Under the pieces are notes generated by a model. It saw only the letters and a program-made list of their open reading frames with translations, was not told the DNA's origin and made no database searches. DNA of 64,000 nucleotides from Natronorubrum bangense (lineage in GTDB: Archaea; Halobacteriota; Halobacteria; Halobacteriales; Natrialbaceae), in assembly GCF_004799645.1 (NCBI RefSeq), contig NZ_CP031305.1, forward strand, positions 2,852,001-2,916,000, given 5' to 3'. Below, piece after piece: positions 9,219 to 17,957 of this stretch. A program made the translations under genes and the position numbers. The stretch's first letter is position 1. Each line of letters begins with the position of its first letter.

Positions 9219-9614
9219 CTACCGGTAATCCGGATCGACGCCGTCGACGAGCCAGTCGACGGCCTGCTGGTGCCAGTCGTCGCTCGTCCCGGCGTTGAGA
9301 TACCGTTCCCATTCGTAGATTCCCGACTCCTTGGCGAGGCGGCGAAACTGCAGCGTCAGAATCGCCGAGTCGAGAACAACGCTCGAGCGAACCATCCCTG
9401 CGTCCTGGTAGTGTTGCTGTCCCGCTCGCATGACCTGCTGTTCATCGTTGCTAAGCAAGTTCAACTCCCGCATATCGACGAGGACACCGAACTCGTCAGG
9501 TGCGTCCTGTAACGCCGTTCGAGAGTCGTCGGTCCACTCCTGAAGCTCTTGTTCGTCCATCTTCCCAGCAAACGTAATCTTGAACCCGAACTCCGTCTGT
9601 TCAATTGTGTACAT
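9219..9614 (-). CDS. STAS/SpoIIAA-like protein
   Basis: A 131-residue soluble protein whose pattern (MYTIEQTEFGFKITFAGKMDEQEL, then FGVLVDMRELNLLS) resembles the SpoIIAA-like branch of STAS domains, in which a short strand precedes a helix. The usual phosphorylatable Ser of anti-sigma factor antagonists is not clearly placed. The C-terminal half has several Trp and Tyr residues (IYEWERYLNA, DDWHQQAVDWL). Proteins of this kind occur singly in haloarchaea and have no assigned partner. Monocistronic by context. Confidence 0.6.
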   Translation of the reverse strand: MYTIEQTEFGFKITFAGKMDEQELQEWTDDSRTALQDAPDEFGVLVDMRELNLLSNDEQQVMRAGQQHYQDAGMVRSSVVLDSAILTLQFRRLAKESGIYEWERYLNAGTSDDWHQQAVDWLVDGVDPDYR

Positions 9615-9734
9615 TAGTGAACTATTTCGACGGGAGGAAATCTCATACTATTATGATTCCGATGTTCGCTACCCTGTGCCCGACCTGTGAACGCCGTCGC
9701 AAAAACAGCTGCTTCGACTCGAGGACAGCCCCGT

Positions 9735-11417
9735 CTAGACCGCGCTGCCGGGCTGGTACTCGCCGAACTCCTCGCGGAAGACGTTACAGACCTCGCCGAC
9801 GGTCGCGTACGCTTTCACCGCGTCGATGATGTACGGCATGAGGTTCTCGTCGCCTCGAGCCGCTTCACGCAGGGCCTCGAGTTTCGCCTCGGCTTCCTCG
9901 TCGTCGCGCTCGCTGCGGGTCGCCTCGAGGGTTTCGATCTTTCGTTGTTCGTCCTCTTTGGTGACCTCCTCGACGTCCATTTCGACGTCTTCCTCGACTT
10001 CGAACTCGTTGACGCCGACGATGATTCGGTCTTTGTTCTCGATTTCTTTCTGGCGGTCGAAGGCCGTGTCCTGGATCTGGCGCTGGACCCACTGCTGTTC
10101 GATGGCCTCGAGCATGCCGCCGCGTTCGTCGACCTCCTCGAGGAGTTCGTAGGCTTCTTCCTCGACCTGATCGGTGAGACTCTCGACGTAGTAGCTGCCG
10201 GCCAGTGGATCGATGGTGTCTGCCGCGCCGGATTCGTGAGCGAGGATCTGCTGGGTTCGCAAGGCAGTGCGGACGGACTCTTCGGTTGGCAGTGCAAGCG
10301 CCTCGTCTTTGCCGTTGGTGTGAAGACTCTGGGTGCCCCCGAGGACGGCCGCAAGGGCCTGATAGGCGACACGGACGACGTTGTTCTCGATCTGCTGGGC
10401 GGTCAGCATCGAGCCAGCCGTCTGGGTGTGGAACTTGAGCTGTTTGGATTTCGGATCCTCCGCATCGAAGCGCTCGTCGATGATGTCGTGCCACATCCGA
10501 CGGGCTGCGCGGAACTTCGCGACCTCTTCGAAGATGTTGTTGTGGCCGTTGAAGAAAAAGGAGAGCTGTGGGGCGAACTCGTCGACGTCGAGTCCGGCGT
10601 CGATCGCCGCTTCGACGTACTCGATCCCGTCGCCGAGCGTGAAGGCGAGTTCCTGTGCTGCCGTCGCACCTGCCTCGCGGATGTGATAGCCCGAAATGGA
10701 GATCGTGTTGAACTTCGGCGTCTCTGCCGAACAGAACTCGAAGATGTCCGTGATGATCCGCATCGACGGCTTGGGCGGATAGATGTAGGTGTTCCGCGCG
10801 CTGTACTCTTTGAGCACGTCGTTTTGGATCGTCCCACGCAGCTCCTCACGGTCGACGCCCTGCCGGTCACCCACGGCGATATAGAGGGCGAGCAACACCG
10901 AGGCGGGTGCGTTGATCGTCATCGACGTCGAGACCTCGTCGAGTGGAATGCCGTCGAAGACCGTTTCCATGTCATCGAGCGAGTCGATCGCGACGCCCGC
11001 TTTGCCGACCTCACCGGCAGACATCGGGGCGTCCGAGTCGTGGCCCATCTGCGTCGGCAGATCGAACGCCATCGACAGCCCGGTCTGTCCCTGATCGAGC
11101 AGATAGTGGAACCGCTCGTTGGTGTCTTCCGGCGTCGAGAAGCCGGCGTACTGGCGCATCGTCCAGAGTCGACCGCGGTAGCCCGTTGAGTACACACCGC
11201 GCGTGTACGGTGGCTCTCCCGGAAAGCCGAGGTCTTCATCGTAGTCGATATCAGCGACGTCCTCGGGCGTGTAGATCCGATCGACTTCCTGGCCCCCCGT
11301 GTCCGTCGTGAACGTCTCCTTTCGTTCACCGAACCGGTCGATGACTGGCTCTACTTCGTCTTCGTGCCACTCCTCCTCGTTGGCACGAATCTCCTCGAGT
11401 TCGTCAGAGTCAAACAT
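9735..11417 (-). CDS. mutA: methylmalonyl-CoA mutase, large (N-terminal) subunit
   Basis: A 560-residue acyl-CoA mutase large subunit: the TIM-barrel substrate-binding part of methylmalonyl-CoA mutase without the cobalamin domain, which archaea encode as a separate small protein. Recognisable motifs are [68 protein letters not shown] and [28 protein letters not shown]. It isomerises (2R)-methylmalonyl-CoA to succinyl-CoA. The B12-binding partner is not in this window. The C-terminal 90 residues are strongly acidic, in keeping with a halophile. Confidence 0.93.
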   Translation of the reverse strand: MFDSDELEEIRANEEEWHEDEVEPVIDRFGERKETFTTDTGGQEVDRIYTPEDVADIDYDEDLGFPGEPPYTRGVYSTGYRGRLWTMRQYAGFSTPEDTNERFHYLLDQGQTGLSMAFDLPTQMGHDSDAPMSAGEVGKAGVAIDSLDDMETVFDGIPLDEVSTSMTINAPASVLLALYIAVGDRQGVDREELRGTIQNDVLKEYSARNTYIYPPKPSMRIITDIFEFCSAETPKFNTISISGYHIREAGATAAQELAFTLGDGIEYVEAAIDAGLDVDEFAPQLSFFFNGHNNIFEEVAKFRAARRMWHDIIDERFDAEDPKSKQLKFHTQTAGSMLTAQQIENNVVRVAYQALAAVLGGTQSLHTNGKDEALALPTEESVRTALRTQQILAHESGAADTIDPLAGSYYVESLTDQVEEEAYELLEEVDERGGMLEAIEQQWVQRQIQDTAFDRQKEIENKDRIIVGVNEFEVEEDVEMDVEEVTKEDEQRKIETLEATRSERDDEEAEAKLEALREAARGDENLMPYIIDAVKAYATVGEVCNVFREEFGEYQPGSAV

Positions 11418-11534
11418 TATGGTTACAGTTGGTGGGGTGGGGCTTGAAGTTTGATGAACGCGTCCGCTGTCGCCTCGAGTTGTGGGTCACCGATTACACA
11501 GTCGAGCGCTCGATCTGACCGCACAGTCGATCGA

Positions 11535-11840
11535 CTAAACCTCATCATCCGGCGTGTGCTCGTCGGCCATTCTGGTTGCCTCCGTCGCGTACCGTGCTTG
11601 AGTCTCGGGATCGTCGACGGTGCCGACCGCGTCGGGTGAGACGCATAACCCGGCTTTCGTCGCTCGAGCAGGGCCGGTAAAACTCGTCAGCGCACGCTCG
11701 CGGCGGTGGTAGTAGCGACCGTCTTCGGTAGCGTACACCAGAATAATCAGGTTCAGTTCGTCGTCCGAGTACGTCCGCTCGACGAGCCAGACACGGACGC
11801 TGTCGTCGTCTCTGCTCCTCTCGGTGTCGGGTTCGGTCAT
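11535..11840 (-). CDS. hypothetical protein
   Basis: A 101-residue protein with no recognised domain. A short charged N terminus is followed by a compact beta-rich core (VRVWLVERTYSDDELNLIILVYATEDGRYYHRRERALTSF) and a helical acidic end. Its 5' end lies four bases after the stop of the upstream acetyltransferase gene on the same strand, so the two are likely co-transcribed. A much longer in-frame reading upstream overlaps that gene antiparallel to nothing sensible and was rejected. Confidence 0.65.
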   Translation of the reverse strand: MTEPDTERSRDDDSVRVWLVERTYSDDELNLIILVYATEDGRYYHRRERALTSFTGPARATKAGLCVSPDAVGTVDDPETQARYATEATRMADEHTPDDEV

Positions 11841-11844
11841 CGAG

Positions 11845-12426
11845 TTACCGGCCAGTGTCGTACTTGTACGTCGCCGTCTCGGGGTCGATGCCGAAATCTT
11901 CGGCGGACTCCTCGTCCGAGGTTTCCCCACGGTCTTCAGGAGCGCGTTTGAACGCCTCTCGACGCTCCTCGGGCATCCGGAATCGATCGACGCTGATTTC
12001 GAGGGGGACCGCATCCGGATCGACGCTATCGCGTTTCTCAGTCAGACGCTGCTGAAGAGGGGCTGGGAGCTGTGAGGTGTCGATTCGCCGGAAGCCAAAC
12101 TGGGCGAGGTAGCTTCCTGTGCCCGTCAACGCGTAGACGGTTTCGAACCCTTCGTCGCTGGCGTATTCGACGAGTCGCTCAATAACGTGGGCACCGACGC
12201 CCTGCTCTCGCCATCCCTCGAGGACGCCGATGCTGGTCAACTCACAGACATCGCCGTCGTCGTCCCTGTGAATGCGAATACGTCCGAAACCCGCCTTCTC
12301 GCCGGACTGTTCGTCGATGGCGACGACGTAGTCACGTGAGCGAAACGCCGTCTCGTCGAGCCCCATCGCCTCGATATGGTCGAGCAGCCAGACCTCCTCT
12401 CTGTTTTTCGCGTCCCGGACGTACAT
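11845..12426 (-). CDS. GNAT family N-acetyltransferase
   Basis: A 193-residue acetyltransferase. The acetyl-CoA-binding motif A is visible as LTSIGVLEGWREQGVGAHVIERLVEYA (about 80-106), with the R-E-Q-G-V-G-A pyrophosphate loop, followed by the YALTGTGSYLAQFGFRRID motif B strand and helix. About 60 acidic residues extend past the domain to the C terminus. Substrate is unknown. The start MYVRDAKNREEV was chosen because residues before it are encoded by sequence with promoter character. Likely first gene of a two-gene unit with the small downstream protein. Confidence 0.85.
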   Translation of the reverse strand: MYVRDAKNREEVWLLDHIEAMGLDETAFRSRDYVVAIDEQSGEKAGFGRIRIHRDDDGDVCELTSIGVLEGWREQGVGAHVIERLVEYASDEGFETVYALTGTGSYLAQFGFRRIDTSQLPAPLQQRLTEKRDSVDPDAVPLEISVDRFRMPEERREAFKRAPEDRGETSDEESAEDFGIDPETATYKYDTGR

Positions 12427-12528
12427 GATCTGAAGTACGGGCTGTGCCGATAAAAGAATACTGTCGGCTGTCACCGGGAGTCTCGCAATGATGGAGGTCT
12501 GAAGTCGCTGCGTTCGTCTCGAGTCGGC

Positions 12529-13449
12529 TCAGCCGGTGAGTCGGCGACTACGGCGTTTTGCTGACGACCAGAGCGCATGCGTGGGTGCAATCCATGGAAC
12601 GGCGACGACGGCTGTGAGAAACAACGCAGCCCAGAGGACGATGAACGGTCGATTTCCGATGCCCAGGTCCGTCACGAACCAGGTACCGACGACGATGGCA
12701 ATACCCAAAAGCGGGAGGAGGGACTCCCAGACAGAGTCTTGGATCGTCGCGACGAGCACTGGGGTGTAGTGCCAGGCGAGTAGGCCGCCGAGACCACCAC
12801 CGAAGGCGATGTGTGCGTTGCGGCTCCCGACGTAGATGACTGCGATCAGGCTGACGACGAACCCGACTGCGAACGCAGCGGTCGCCGTATCGATCGACAG
12901 CCGACGCGCAAGGACGTGTCTGACCAGATAGTAGCACGCCAGAAAGCCAACTCCATACGCAATCCCGCCAGCTACGTCACCGGGATAGTGGACGGCCAGT
13001 CCAACTCGCGTAAAGCCGACCCAACCGATGGCAGCAGTTCCAGCGAGAGCCCGTCGACGGACGGTGCTCACCGGCAGATCGACGACGAGCATGCCGACAA
13101 TGATCGTCGCCGCCATCGCGTGGCCGCTGGGAAAGCTCGTCGTCGAGATATGGGCGGCGTGTTCGTACCACGGGACGAACCACGCGGGGAACGCATCGGC
13201 GCTGACTGGCGGGCCAACAGTCGGTCGGGTTGCCGTGTGAAAGGATTTTGTGATCGACATCAGCCCATAACAGCCGATGACGCCACCGAGCCACGGTGCG
13301 ACGAGGTCACGGTTGGCCCAGTAGGCGGCGATCATTGCGGGTGCGATCAGGTAGATGCTCCCGAGATACGAGAGCACAACCATGATGACACCGAGCCACG
13401 TCGGCACGGCATCTCGGACGGCTTCGATAACAGCGGGGTCGAACCACAT
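12529..13449 (-). CDS. PAP2-family membrane phosphatase
   Basis: A 306-residue integral membrane phosphatase of the type 2 phosphatidic acid phosphatase superfamily. All three catalytic blocks are present: K-x6-RP as KSFHTATRP, PSGH as FPSGHAM, and the third as TRVGLAVHYPGDV with its catalytic His and Asp. It likely dephosphorylates a polyprenyl or phospholipid phosphate at the membrane surface. Six or more hydrophobic helices are visible, with extra helices at the C terminus. An ATG at 13449 preceded by an AT-rich promoter-like stretch was chosen; the earlier codon in frame is TTG. Confidence 0.88.
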   Translation of the reverse strand: MWFDPAVIEAVRDAVPTWLGVIMVVLSYLGSIYLIAPAMIAAYWANRDLVAPWLGGVIGCYGLMSITKSFHTATRPTVGPPVSADAFPAWFVPWYEHAAHISTTSFPSGHAMAATIIVGMLVVDLPVSTVRRRALAGTAAIGWVGFTRVGLAVHYPGDVAGGIAYGVGFLACYYLVRHVLARRLSIDTATAAFAVGFVVSLIAVIYVGSRNAHIAFGGGLGGLLAWHYTPVLVATIQDSVWESLLPLLGIAIVVGTWFVTDLGIGNRPFIVLWAALFLTAVVAVPWIAPTHALWSSAKRRSRRLTG

Positions 13450-13554
13450 CGCCAGACTGTTCAATTTTCTAATCAGTATTTCTTTCGGTTGTATTACATT
13501 CGAGTGGCGGGATCCGCACCCAGCTGCGGTCTCGAGGCGAGCGTCGAACGACAG

Positions 13555-14559
13555 TCACCGATCGTCGTCGAGGTTCAACGCATCGAAAAACCGGTGGACG
13601 AGTCGACCGCCGACGAACGCGAGCAACACGTCCGTGTCGTTTGCACTGTCGGCGAACAGGCCGAGTCCGATCCGTCCACCGGCCATATCGTGGTGGCCGC
13701 CAACCTGACCGAGATCATCGAAGCCATCTTGCAACGTCTCACCGATATGGATCCGGGGATCGATAGAGCGAGCGCTCAGTCGGATCACATCCCCGACGAT
13801 GCCGTAGACCAGGACCGTATCGACCCCCTCGAGATTCAGTAGATAATCCGCCGCCTGCGGGAGTGAATCGGTTTCAGCGGTCTTGCCAGCGCTTGCAGCC
13901 AGTGCGGAGCCCCGTCGTTCGCGAGAGCCGATTGCCTGTCCGATCGCATCGAGTGTCTCCGAGGAAAACGCGCTGCCATACAGCTGCTCAAGCGTCTCAA
14001 GATCCGCATTTGGATAGACTGCAAGTGCAGCTTCGTACTCTCGTCTGGTCGGCTCGCGGACGAAGTCCAGTCGCTCACGGTGGAGCGCAAACAGGAGTGC
14101 TGATGCAAGCCGCGTCGTCAGTTCGACCTCGAGCGCATCGAGATACTCGACGAAGATCGTGGCTGTCGCGCCGATGCTGGTTCGGACATCTTCGAACGTG
14201 GCTCCGACCGGCTCACCGGGGTGGTGGTCGACGATGATGTCGGGCGTGATCCGGGCGGGAAATTCCGTGTTCGCACCCGGCTGTGAGTGGTCGACGAACC
14301 CAACACAGTCGTACTCACTGATATCAGTATCGGCGAGCGGCTCGAGAGAGATATCGAGCATATTGACGAACGCACGGTTTTGTTGGTGTGAGATCTCACC
14401 ACCGTACGCGATCGTCACCTCGTCGACGTCGTAATCACTCGCGATTGCTTCGAGAGCCAGCGCGCTGGCGAGACAGTCCGGATCCGGATTGTCGTGACAG
14501 ACAATCACCAGCGACTCGGTCGTCTCGAGGATGGACGCGAGTTCAGCCGCACGGGACAT
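13555..14559 (-). CDS. DHH/DHHA1 family phosphoesterase (NrnA-like)
   Basis: A 334-residue phosphoesterase. The N-terminal DHH domain shows HDNPDPDCLAS (about 22-32), a second aspartate in GFVDHSQPG and the signature VDHHPG (about 111-116). The C-terminal DHHA1 substrate domain carries GGHHDMAGGRIG near residues 288-299. These coordinate two metal ions that hydrolyse phosphodiesters in short oligonucleotides or cyclic-dinucleotide breakdown products. Whether this member acts on nanoRNA, pAp or ssDNA cannot be told from sequence. Monocistronic, tail-to-head with the PAP2 gene. Confidence 0.87.
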   Translation of the reverse strand: MSRAAELASILETTESLVIVCHDNPDPDCLASALALEAIASDYDVDEVTIAYGGEISHQQNRAFVNMLDISLEPLADTDISEYDCVGFVDHSQPGANTEFPARITPDIIVDHHPGEPVGATFEDVRTSIGATATIFVEYLDALEVELTTRLASALLFALHRERLDFVREPTRREYEAALAVYPNADLETLEQLYGSAFSSETLDAIGQAIGSRERRGSALAASAGKTAETDSLPQAADYLLNLEGVDTVLVYGIVGDVIRLSARSIDPRIHIGETLQDGFDDLGQVGGHHDMAGGRIGLGLFADSANDTDVLLAFVGGRLVHRFFDALNLDDDR

Positions 14560-14734
14560 AGCTCAAAATACGGGGACGAGACGCTTGAATGCCCTGTCAA
14601 AACACAAAAATCGAGGCATGTTTCCTCACAAGTGGTGTCAGCCCTCTGTCTCGGCGTTTCCGAACCTCGTACCGTCGATTATCGGACCCGCATTCGGCTC
14701 GATGATGATGTCAGCTAGGCCGGTGTGCGTGTTT

Positions 14735-14930
14735 ACTGCGTTAGGGCTGGGATGGTCCGAAGACACGCCTGTGGAGACTGCGCTCCTTACGGACACCCAT
14801 TCGGTGTCTGCAAAGCGCGTTTGTCGAGGTTCCCTCGACAGGCTGTCAGACGCAGTCTGACAACGTCATCGAAGCAGGAAGCCCCACCCTCAACGAAGCC
14901 GCACCAGCGGCTGAGTAGGGTGTGGGGTAG
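14735..14930 (+). pseudogene. decayed tnpB 3' end with its terminal hairpin
   Basis: Translation from about 14740 gives LGLGWSEDTPVET, matching the C-terminal LGLGWPEDTPVET of the intact-looking TnpB near 61.6 kb, followed by a diverged stretch and then VIEAGSPTLNEAAPAAE ending in a stop at 14914-14916 in another frame. A nested hairpin spans 14882-14927: CCCCAC...CCT pairs with AGG...GTGGGG, and AGCCGC pairs with GCGGCT inside. This is where tnpB-associated elements keep their right-end/omega-RNA scaffold. No transposase start, catalytic part or left end is found nearby, so it is a relic. Confidence 0.7.
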
Positions 14931-15056
14931 TTCACTGTGTGGAGATATCGATCTACTCGAACAGATAAGGGTGCAGTAACAGTTTCGGCAAGACGAAACA
15001 GCGAGATTGTCACGACAGAAAACGACCGCGAAGAGAGAGAGAAGATCCGGAACGAG

Positions 15057-15272
15057 TCAGTCTGCGTTGAGGGGCGGACGTGCAGAGCGAGCTTCGTCGG
15101 AACCGTCGGCCGGGCCGTTGACGAACATCGCGTGGCCCATGATCGCGATTGCGACGATCGAGCCGATCGGAACTGCTGCGGTTAACGACACACCCACGAC
15201 GGTCAGCGCTGCAGTGATACCGAGCAGTGCGACTGGGATCAGGCCGAGAACAATGTCGTAGTATCCAGTCAT
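15057..15272 (-). CDS. small two-helix membrane protein
   Basis: A 71-residue protein with two hydrophobic segments (about 5-28 and 32-50, reading LGLIPVALLGITAALTVVGVSLTAAVPIG and IVAIAIMGHAMFVNGP) and a short hydrophilic C-terminal tail. No motif suggests a function. The minus-strand region upstream of its ATG is unusually AT-rich and contains several TATA-like runs. It neighbours the tnpB relic and a non-coding block. Confidence 0.65.
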   Translation of the reverse strand: MTGYYDIVLGLIPVALLGITAALTVVGVSLTAAVPIGSIVAIAIMGHAMFVNGPADGSDEARSARPPLNAD

Positions 15273-15730
15273 AATCTATGCTATAGTATGAGGAATATGT
15301 ATATAAGCGTTTCCCATAATCGCTCTGTACTGGACTTATTTCTAACACGTATTCAACTGAGTGCATATCCATAACTTATGGGTGGGATATTTGTCTCGAT
15401 GCGTGTGGAATAATAACCCCAAAATTGCTTGAATCTCCCCCAGTGAACACATATTATTCTACCAAACAAATTTGTTAACCGCAGTACTGCAAGGTGGTAT
15501 TCCACATTTCTGACGTGGATGTTTAACCATGTATGTATAATTATTGTTCATTACTATCTCCTAGTCACGACAAAGGCCTGTACGAATGATGATACATCAT
15601 GAAACGGAACAACTGTCAGACGCAAAGATCGTACCGGCAAAGCGACTCTCACACGATCACCCAAGACCGCGGCGCGTCTCGTACTGCATGAGAGGGGCTG
15701 CTCACGGGAGGGCAGCGAAATGGCTGTCCT
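15273..15730. other. AT-rich intergenic block without a convincing gene
   Basis: More than 450 bases with base composition far more AT-rich than the surroundings, especially 15285-15570. No open frame shows haloarchaeal coding character. A 9-base inverted repeat (TGTGGAATA at 15404-15412, TATTCCACA at 15498-15506) flanks the palindrome AACAAATTTGTT near 15466. Function is not evident. Confidence 0.5.
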
Positions 15731-15802
15731 GTCGTAACAACGGAGCCGATTTCCACAGCCGTCGTTCGACCGGCTGTGCAGTGACGACCAGTGGCTGCTG
15801 TA
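15731..15802 (-). repeat. degenerate copy of the 83-bp palindromic repeat
   Basis: The stretch begins GTAACAAC and ends CCAGTGGCTGCTGTA, matching both ends of the repeat family seen at 17861, 38485, 52435, 57831 and 63211, while the middle has diverged (CCG...CGG remains). It lies 84 bases beyond the stop codon of the DUF3054 gene. Confidence 0.5.
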
Positions 15803-15885
15803 GACGATTCGAGCGCCAAAAACCCAACAAGTTTGCGTGCCAGTAAAAATCTACGGCTCGTTCGAACCACCCGACTCGAGGCAGT

Positions 15886-16314
15886 TCACTGCGATGTTCG
15901 ATACAGAACCGCAGTGTAGCCGACGCGCCAGCCAACGATCAAGAGCAGTCCAAACCCCGTCATGACAAGCGGAAACGGCCACGCTGCCGTGTCACCGAAC
16001 ACCGACTGGCGAAGCAACAGGCCAACGTTCGCCGCTGCAATCCACGTGACCGTCGTCAGCCGCGCGACTCGAGTCACCGACGAGACGACGGTGTGCGCAT
16101 AGACGCCCGCCAGCACCGCCACGACGAGCCAGCCGATGACGAAGGGAGCAATCGCCTCGAGCGATGCGATCGGCTGCTCGAGCGGATTCACACCGTGACT
16201 GCGTTGGCCGACGAGGACGAGTCCTGCGAGCAGCCCAACGTCTCCGACACCGAGGATGAGGGTCTCTCGATCGACCAGCCGAGAACGGCCGTCCGTTCGA
16301 ACTGCTGTGTCCAT
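15886..16314 (-). CDS. DUF3054 family membrane protein
   Basis: A 142-residue integral membrane protein with four predicted helices: about 20-37, 53-73, 84-103 and 113-132. The segment ETLILGVGDVGLLAGLVLVGQRSHG followed by PFVIGWLVVAVLAGVY is the pattern of DUF3054, found in haloarchaea and actinobacteria with no established function. Conserved Asp in GVGDVG and the Arg/His pair in GQRSHG may line a polar site. The start precedes a short hydrophilic N terminus. Monocistronic and divergent from the zinc-finger gene downstream. Confidence 0.82.
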   Translation of the reverse strand: MDTAVRTDGRSRLVDRETLILGVGDVGLLAGLVLVGQRSHGVNPLEQPIASLEAIAPFVIGWLVVAVLAGVYAHTVVSSVTRVARLTTVTWIAAANVGLLLRQSVFGDTAAWPFPLVMTGFGLLLIVGWRVGYTAVLYRTSQ

Positions 16315-16417
16315 AGCGTCAGTTCGGGACCGAACACATATTGTAGTCCCGATTCGGTTCCACTACAGCCTCGAGTGTCGTCCGTTCAGACTCTATCAGA
16401 AGAAGAACTAATAACGA

Positions 16418-17128
16418 ATGAATACAAAGATGCGACCAATGGCTGTGGCTGATGACCGTCATGCAGGCTGTGATGGCTGTGGCCGCGCAGTTCCACTCGA
16501 AGAGCTTACAGTAGTGACGATGCCGGACGGCGAGCACGTCGCGTGTTGTCCCCGCTGTGAGCCACATGCCCGCGAGGCTGCACGAAAGTGTTCATCGCTC
16601 GACCAGCGCCGTGGGACCTGTGATGGGTGTACTGAAACCGTCCTCGAGGTCGAACTCGAGGATATCGTGTTGAACGACGGCACTGTCGTCTCCTGTTGTC
16701 CGGCCTGCGTGGCTAAAGCGCCGGACAACGACTCAGAAGCAACCGCCACGAGAGCGGACGCCGACACGACAGCAGAACCGACTGACGGAAGCGACAGCGA
16801 CACGGACGACGAGGAGACACTCTGTACGCAGTGCAACGAGTGGGTTCGCGCCGAACTGTTCCACGTGACGACTATCGACGACCGAACCGAGCGGCTGTGT
16901 CCCACCTGCAAGGACAGTGCCGAGGACGACGGGATCATTAAAGACGTCGAGATCAGGAAAACGAAAGCTCGCGAGGTTCTCGGCGTCGAACCCGGTGCCA
17001 CCGACGAAGAGATTCGAACGGCGTTTCATACGCAGATAAAACGTGCCCATCCGGACCAGCAAAGCGGGAGTCGGTCGGCGTTCCAACTCGTCAGAGACGC
17101 CTACGAACGGCTCACCGAAGCGACGTAG
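16418..17128 (+). CDS. zinc-finger protein with C-terminal J domain
   Basis: A 236-residue protein with three CxxC...CxxC zinc-binding modules (Cys18/21 with 44/47, Cys68/71 with 94/97, and Cys136/139 with 161/164), an acidic Thr/Ser/Asp-rich linker at about 100-133, and a J domain at about 180-236 with the HPD motif at 211-213. J domains stimulate Hsp70 (DnaK) ATPase; the zinc modules may bind client proteins or nucleic acid. No CxxCxGxG repeats as in DnaJ itself, so this is not the housekeeping DnaJ. The start could instead be an ATG at 16433 or 16439. It converges on the TIR gene, the stops 13 bases apart. Confidence 0.8.
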   Translation: MNTKMRPMAVADDRHAGCDGCGRAVPLEELTVVTMPDGEHVACCPRCEPHAREAARKCSSLDQRRGTCDGCTETVLEVELEDIVLNDGTVVSCCPACVAKAPDNDSEATATRADADTTAEPTDGSDSDTDDEETLCTQCNEWVRAELFHVTTIDDRTERLCPTCKDSAEDDGIIKDVEIRKTKAREVLGVEPGATDEEIRTAFHTQIKRAHPDQQSGSRSAFQLVRDAYERLTEAT

Positions 17129-17141
17129 TCACTCGTCGCTG

Positions 17142-17753
17142 TCAGCGGCCGCCACCGTCACGACGGACGTAACCGATCGTCGCCGGATCGAACGCGTACG
17201 TCGCTCCACAGCGCTCACACGATGCGGTCAGTAACTTACCGTGTTTGGATCGTGTCCAGAGTTTTGTCTGCTCCTGTTCGATCTCGAGTGTGACTGGATG
17301 CCCACAGTCAGGGTTCGTACACGGAAACCGAATGTACCAGTTTGGGACCGACAGCGCACCGAGTGGTGCGAGTTGTGCCCGGAGCCGACTCAGTAGGTTG
17401 AAGATCGTTTCCGACGGGTTCTGCGGGTCGATTTCCACGCCGTCGACGGCATCGATGAAGCCGCCACGATGGTGTTCATCGTCGTACAGCGGGATCACGG
17501 GAATCCCTTTGGCCACGGCGTACCCGATCTCCTGGTTGATCCACTGGCTGTCGGCCGACGCCGCCGTCAGCACCGCAACCACGACATCGCTGTTTGCGAG
17601 TCGTCCCTCGAGCCGGTTTCGTTGCCGACCGGATTCGACCGCTTCGAACGTGATGTGGACGCCGAACGGGAAGTTCTTGACCGTCGAGAACAGCTCCTGG
17701 ACGAGTTCGAGATCACCGGGCGCGTGCGAGACATAAATCTGCTCTCTGGTCAT
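17142..17753 (-). CDS. TIR-domain protein with C-terminal zinc ribbon
   Basis: A 203-residue protein. Residues 4-125 form a TIR domain: the opening strand IYVSHAPGD, the middle strand SDVVVAVLTAASADSQ, and the helix carrying W71-x3-E75 (WINQE) followed by GIPVIPLYDD. The WxxxE motif contains the glutamate that catalyses NAD+ cleavage in active TIR enzymes. Residues 143-190 form a zinc ribbon with Cys145, Cys150, Cys179 and Cys182. No membrane segment is present. NADase activity and a role in signalling or phage defence are inference; the domain calls are from the visible motifs. Confidence 0.8.
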   Translation of the reverse strand: MTREQIYVSHAPGDLELVQELFSTVKNFPFGVHITFEAVESGRQRNRLEGRLANSDVVVAVLTAASADSQWINQEIGYAVAKGIPVIPLYDDEHHRGGFIDAVDGVEIDPQNPSETIFNLLSRLRAQLAPLGALSVPNWYIRFPCTNPDCGHPVTLEIEQEQTKLWTRSKHGKLLTASCERCGATYAFDPATIGYVRRDGGGR

Positions 17754-17860
17754 CAGTTGCTCTACAGGAGTTGGGTGTGGGAATCGATATTATACTATCG
17801 AACAGCAGTCGGTGACGCGAGTCGAGTGCTCGCTCGGTCGAACAGCGGGTACTCAGGCTC

Positions 17861-17943
17861 TAGTAGCCACTGACCGTCAGTGCGCACCCGATCGCACAGC
17901 TGTCGTGCGATCGGTGTGCAACCAGTTTCAGTTGTTACTATAG
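17861..17943 (+). repeat. 83-bp palindromic repeat, copy 1
   Basis: Begins TAGTAGCCACTGACCGTCAG and ends CAGTTGTTACTATAG. Inside is a long hairpin around CGATCGCAC...GTGCGATCG with an AGCTGTC-type loop, plus a small CACTGA...TCAGTG hairpin. The two ends are imperfect inverted copies (TATAGTA(A/G)C...ACTGA). It lies 15 bases beyond the stop of the minus-strand gene at 17958. Confidence 0.8.
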
Positions 17944-17957
17944 TTGATAGTCTCCAT

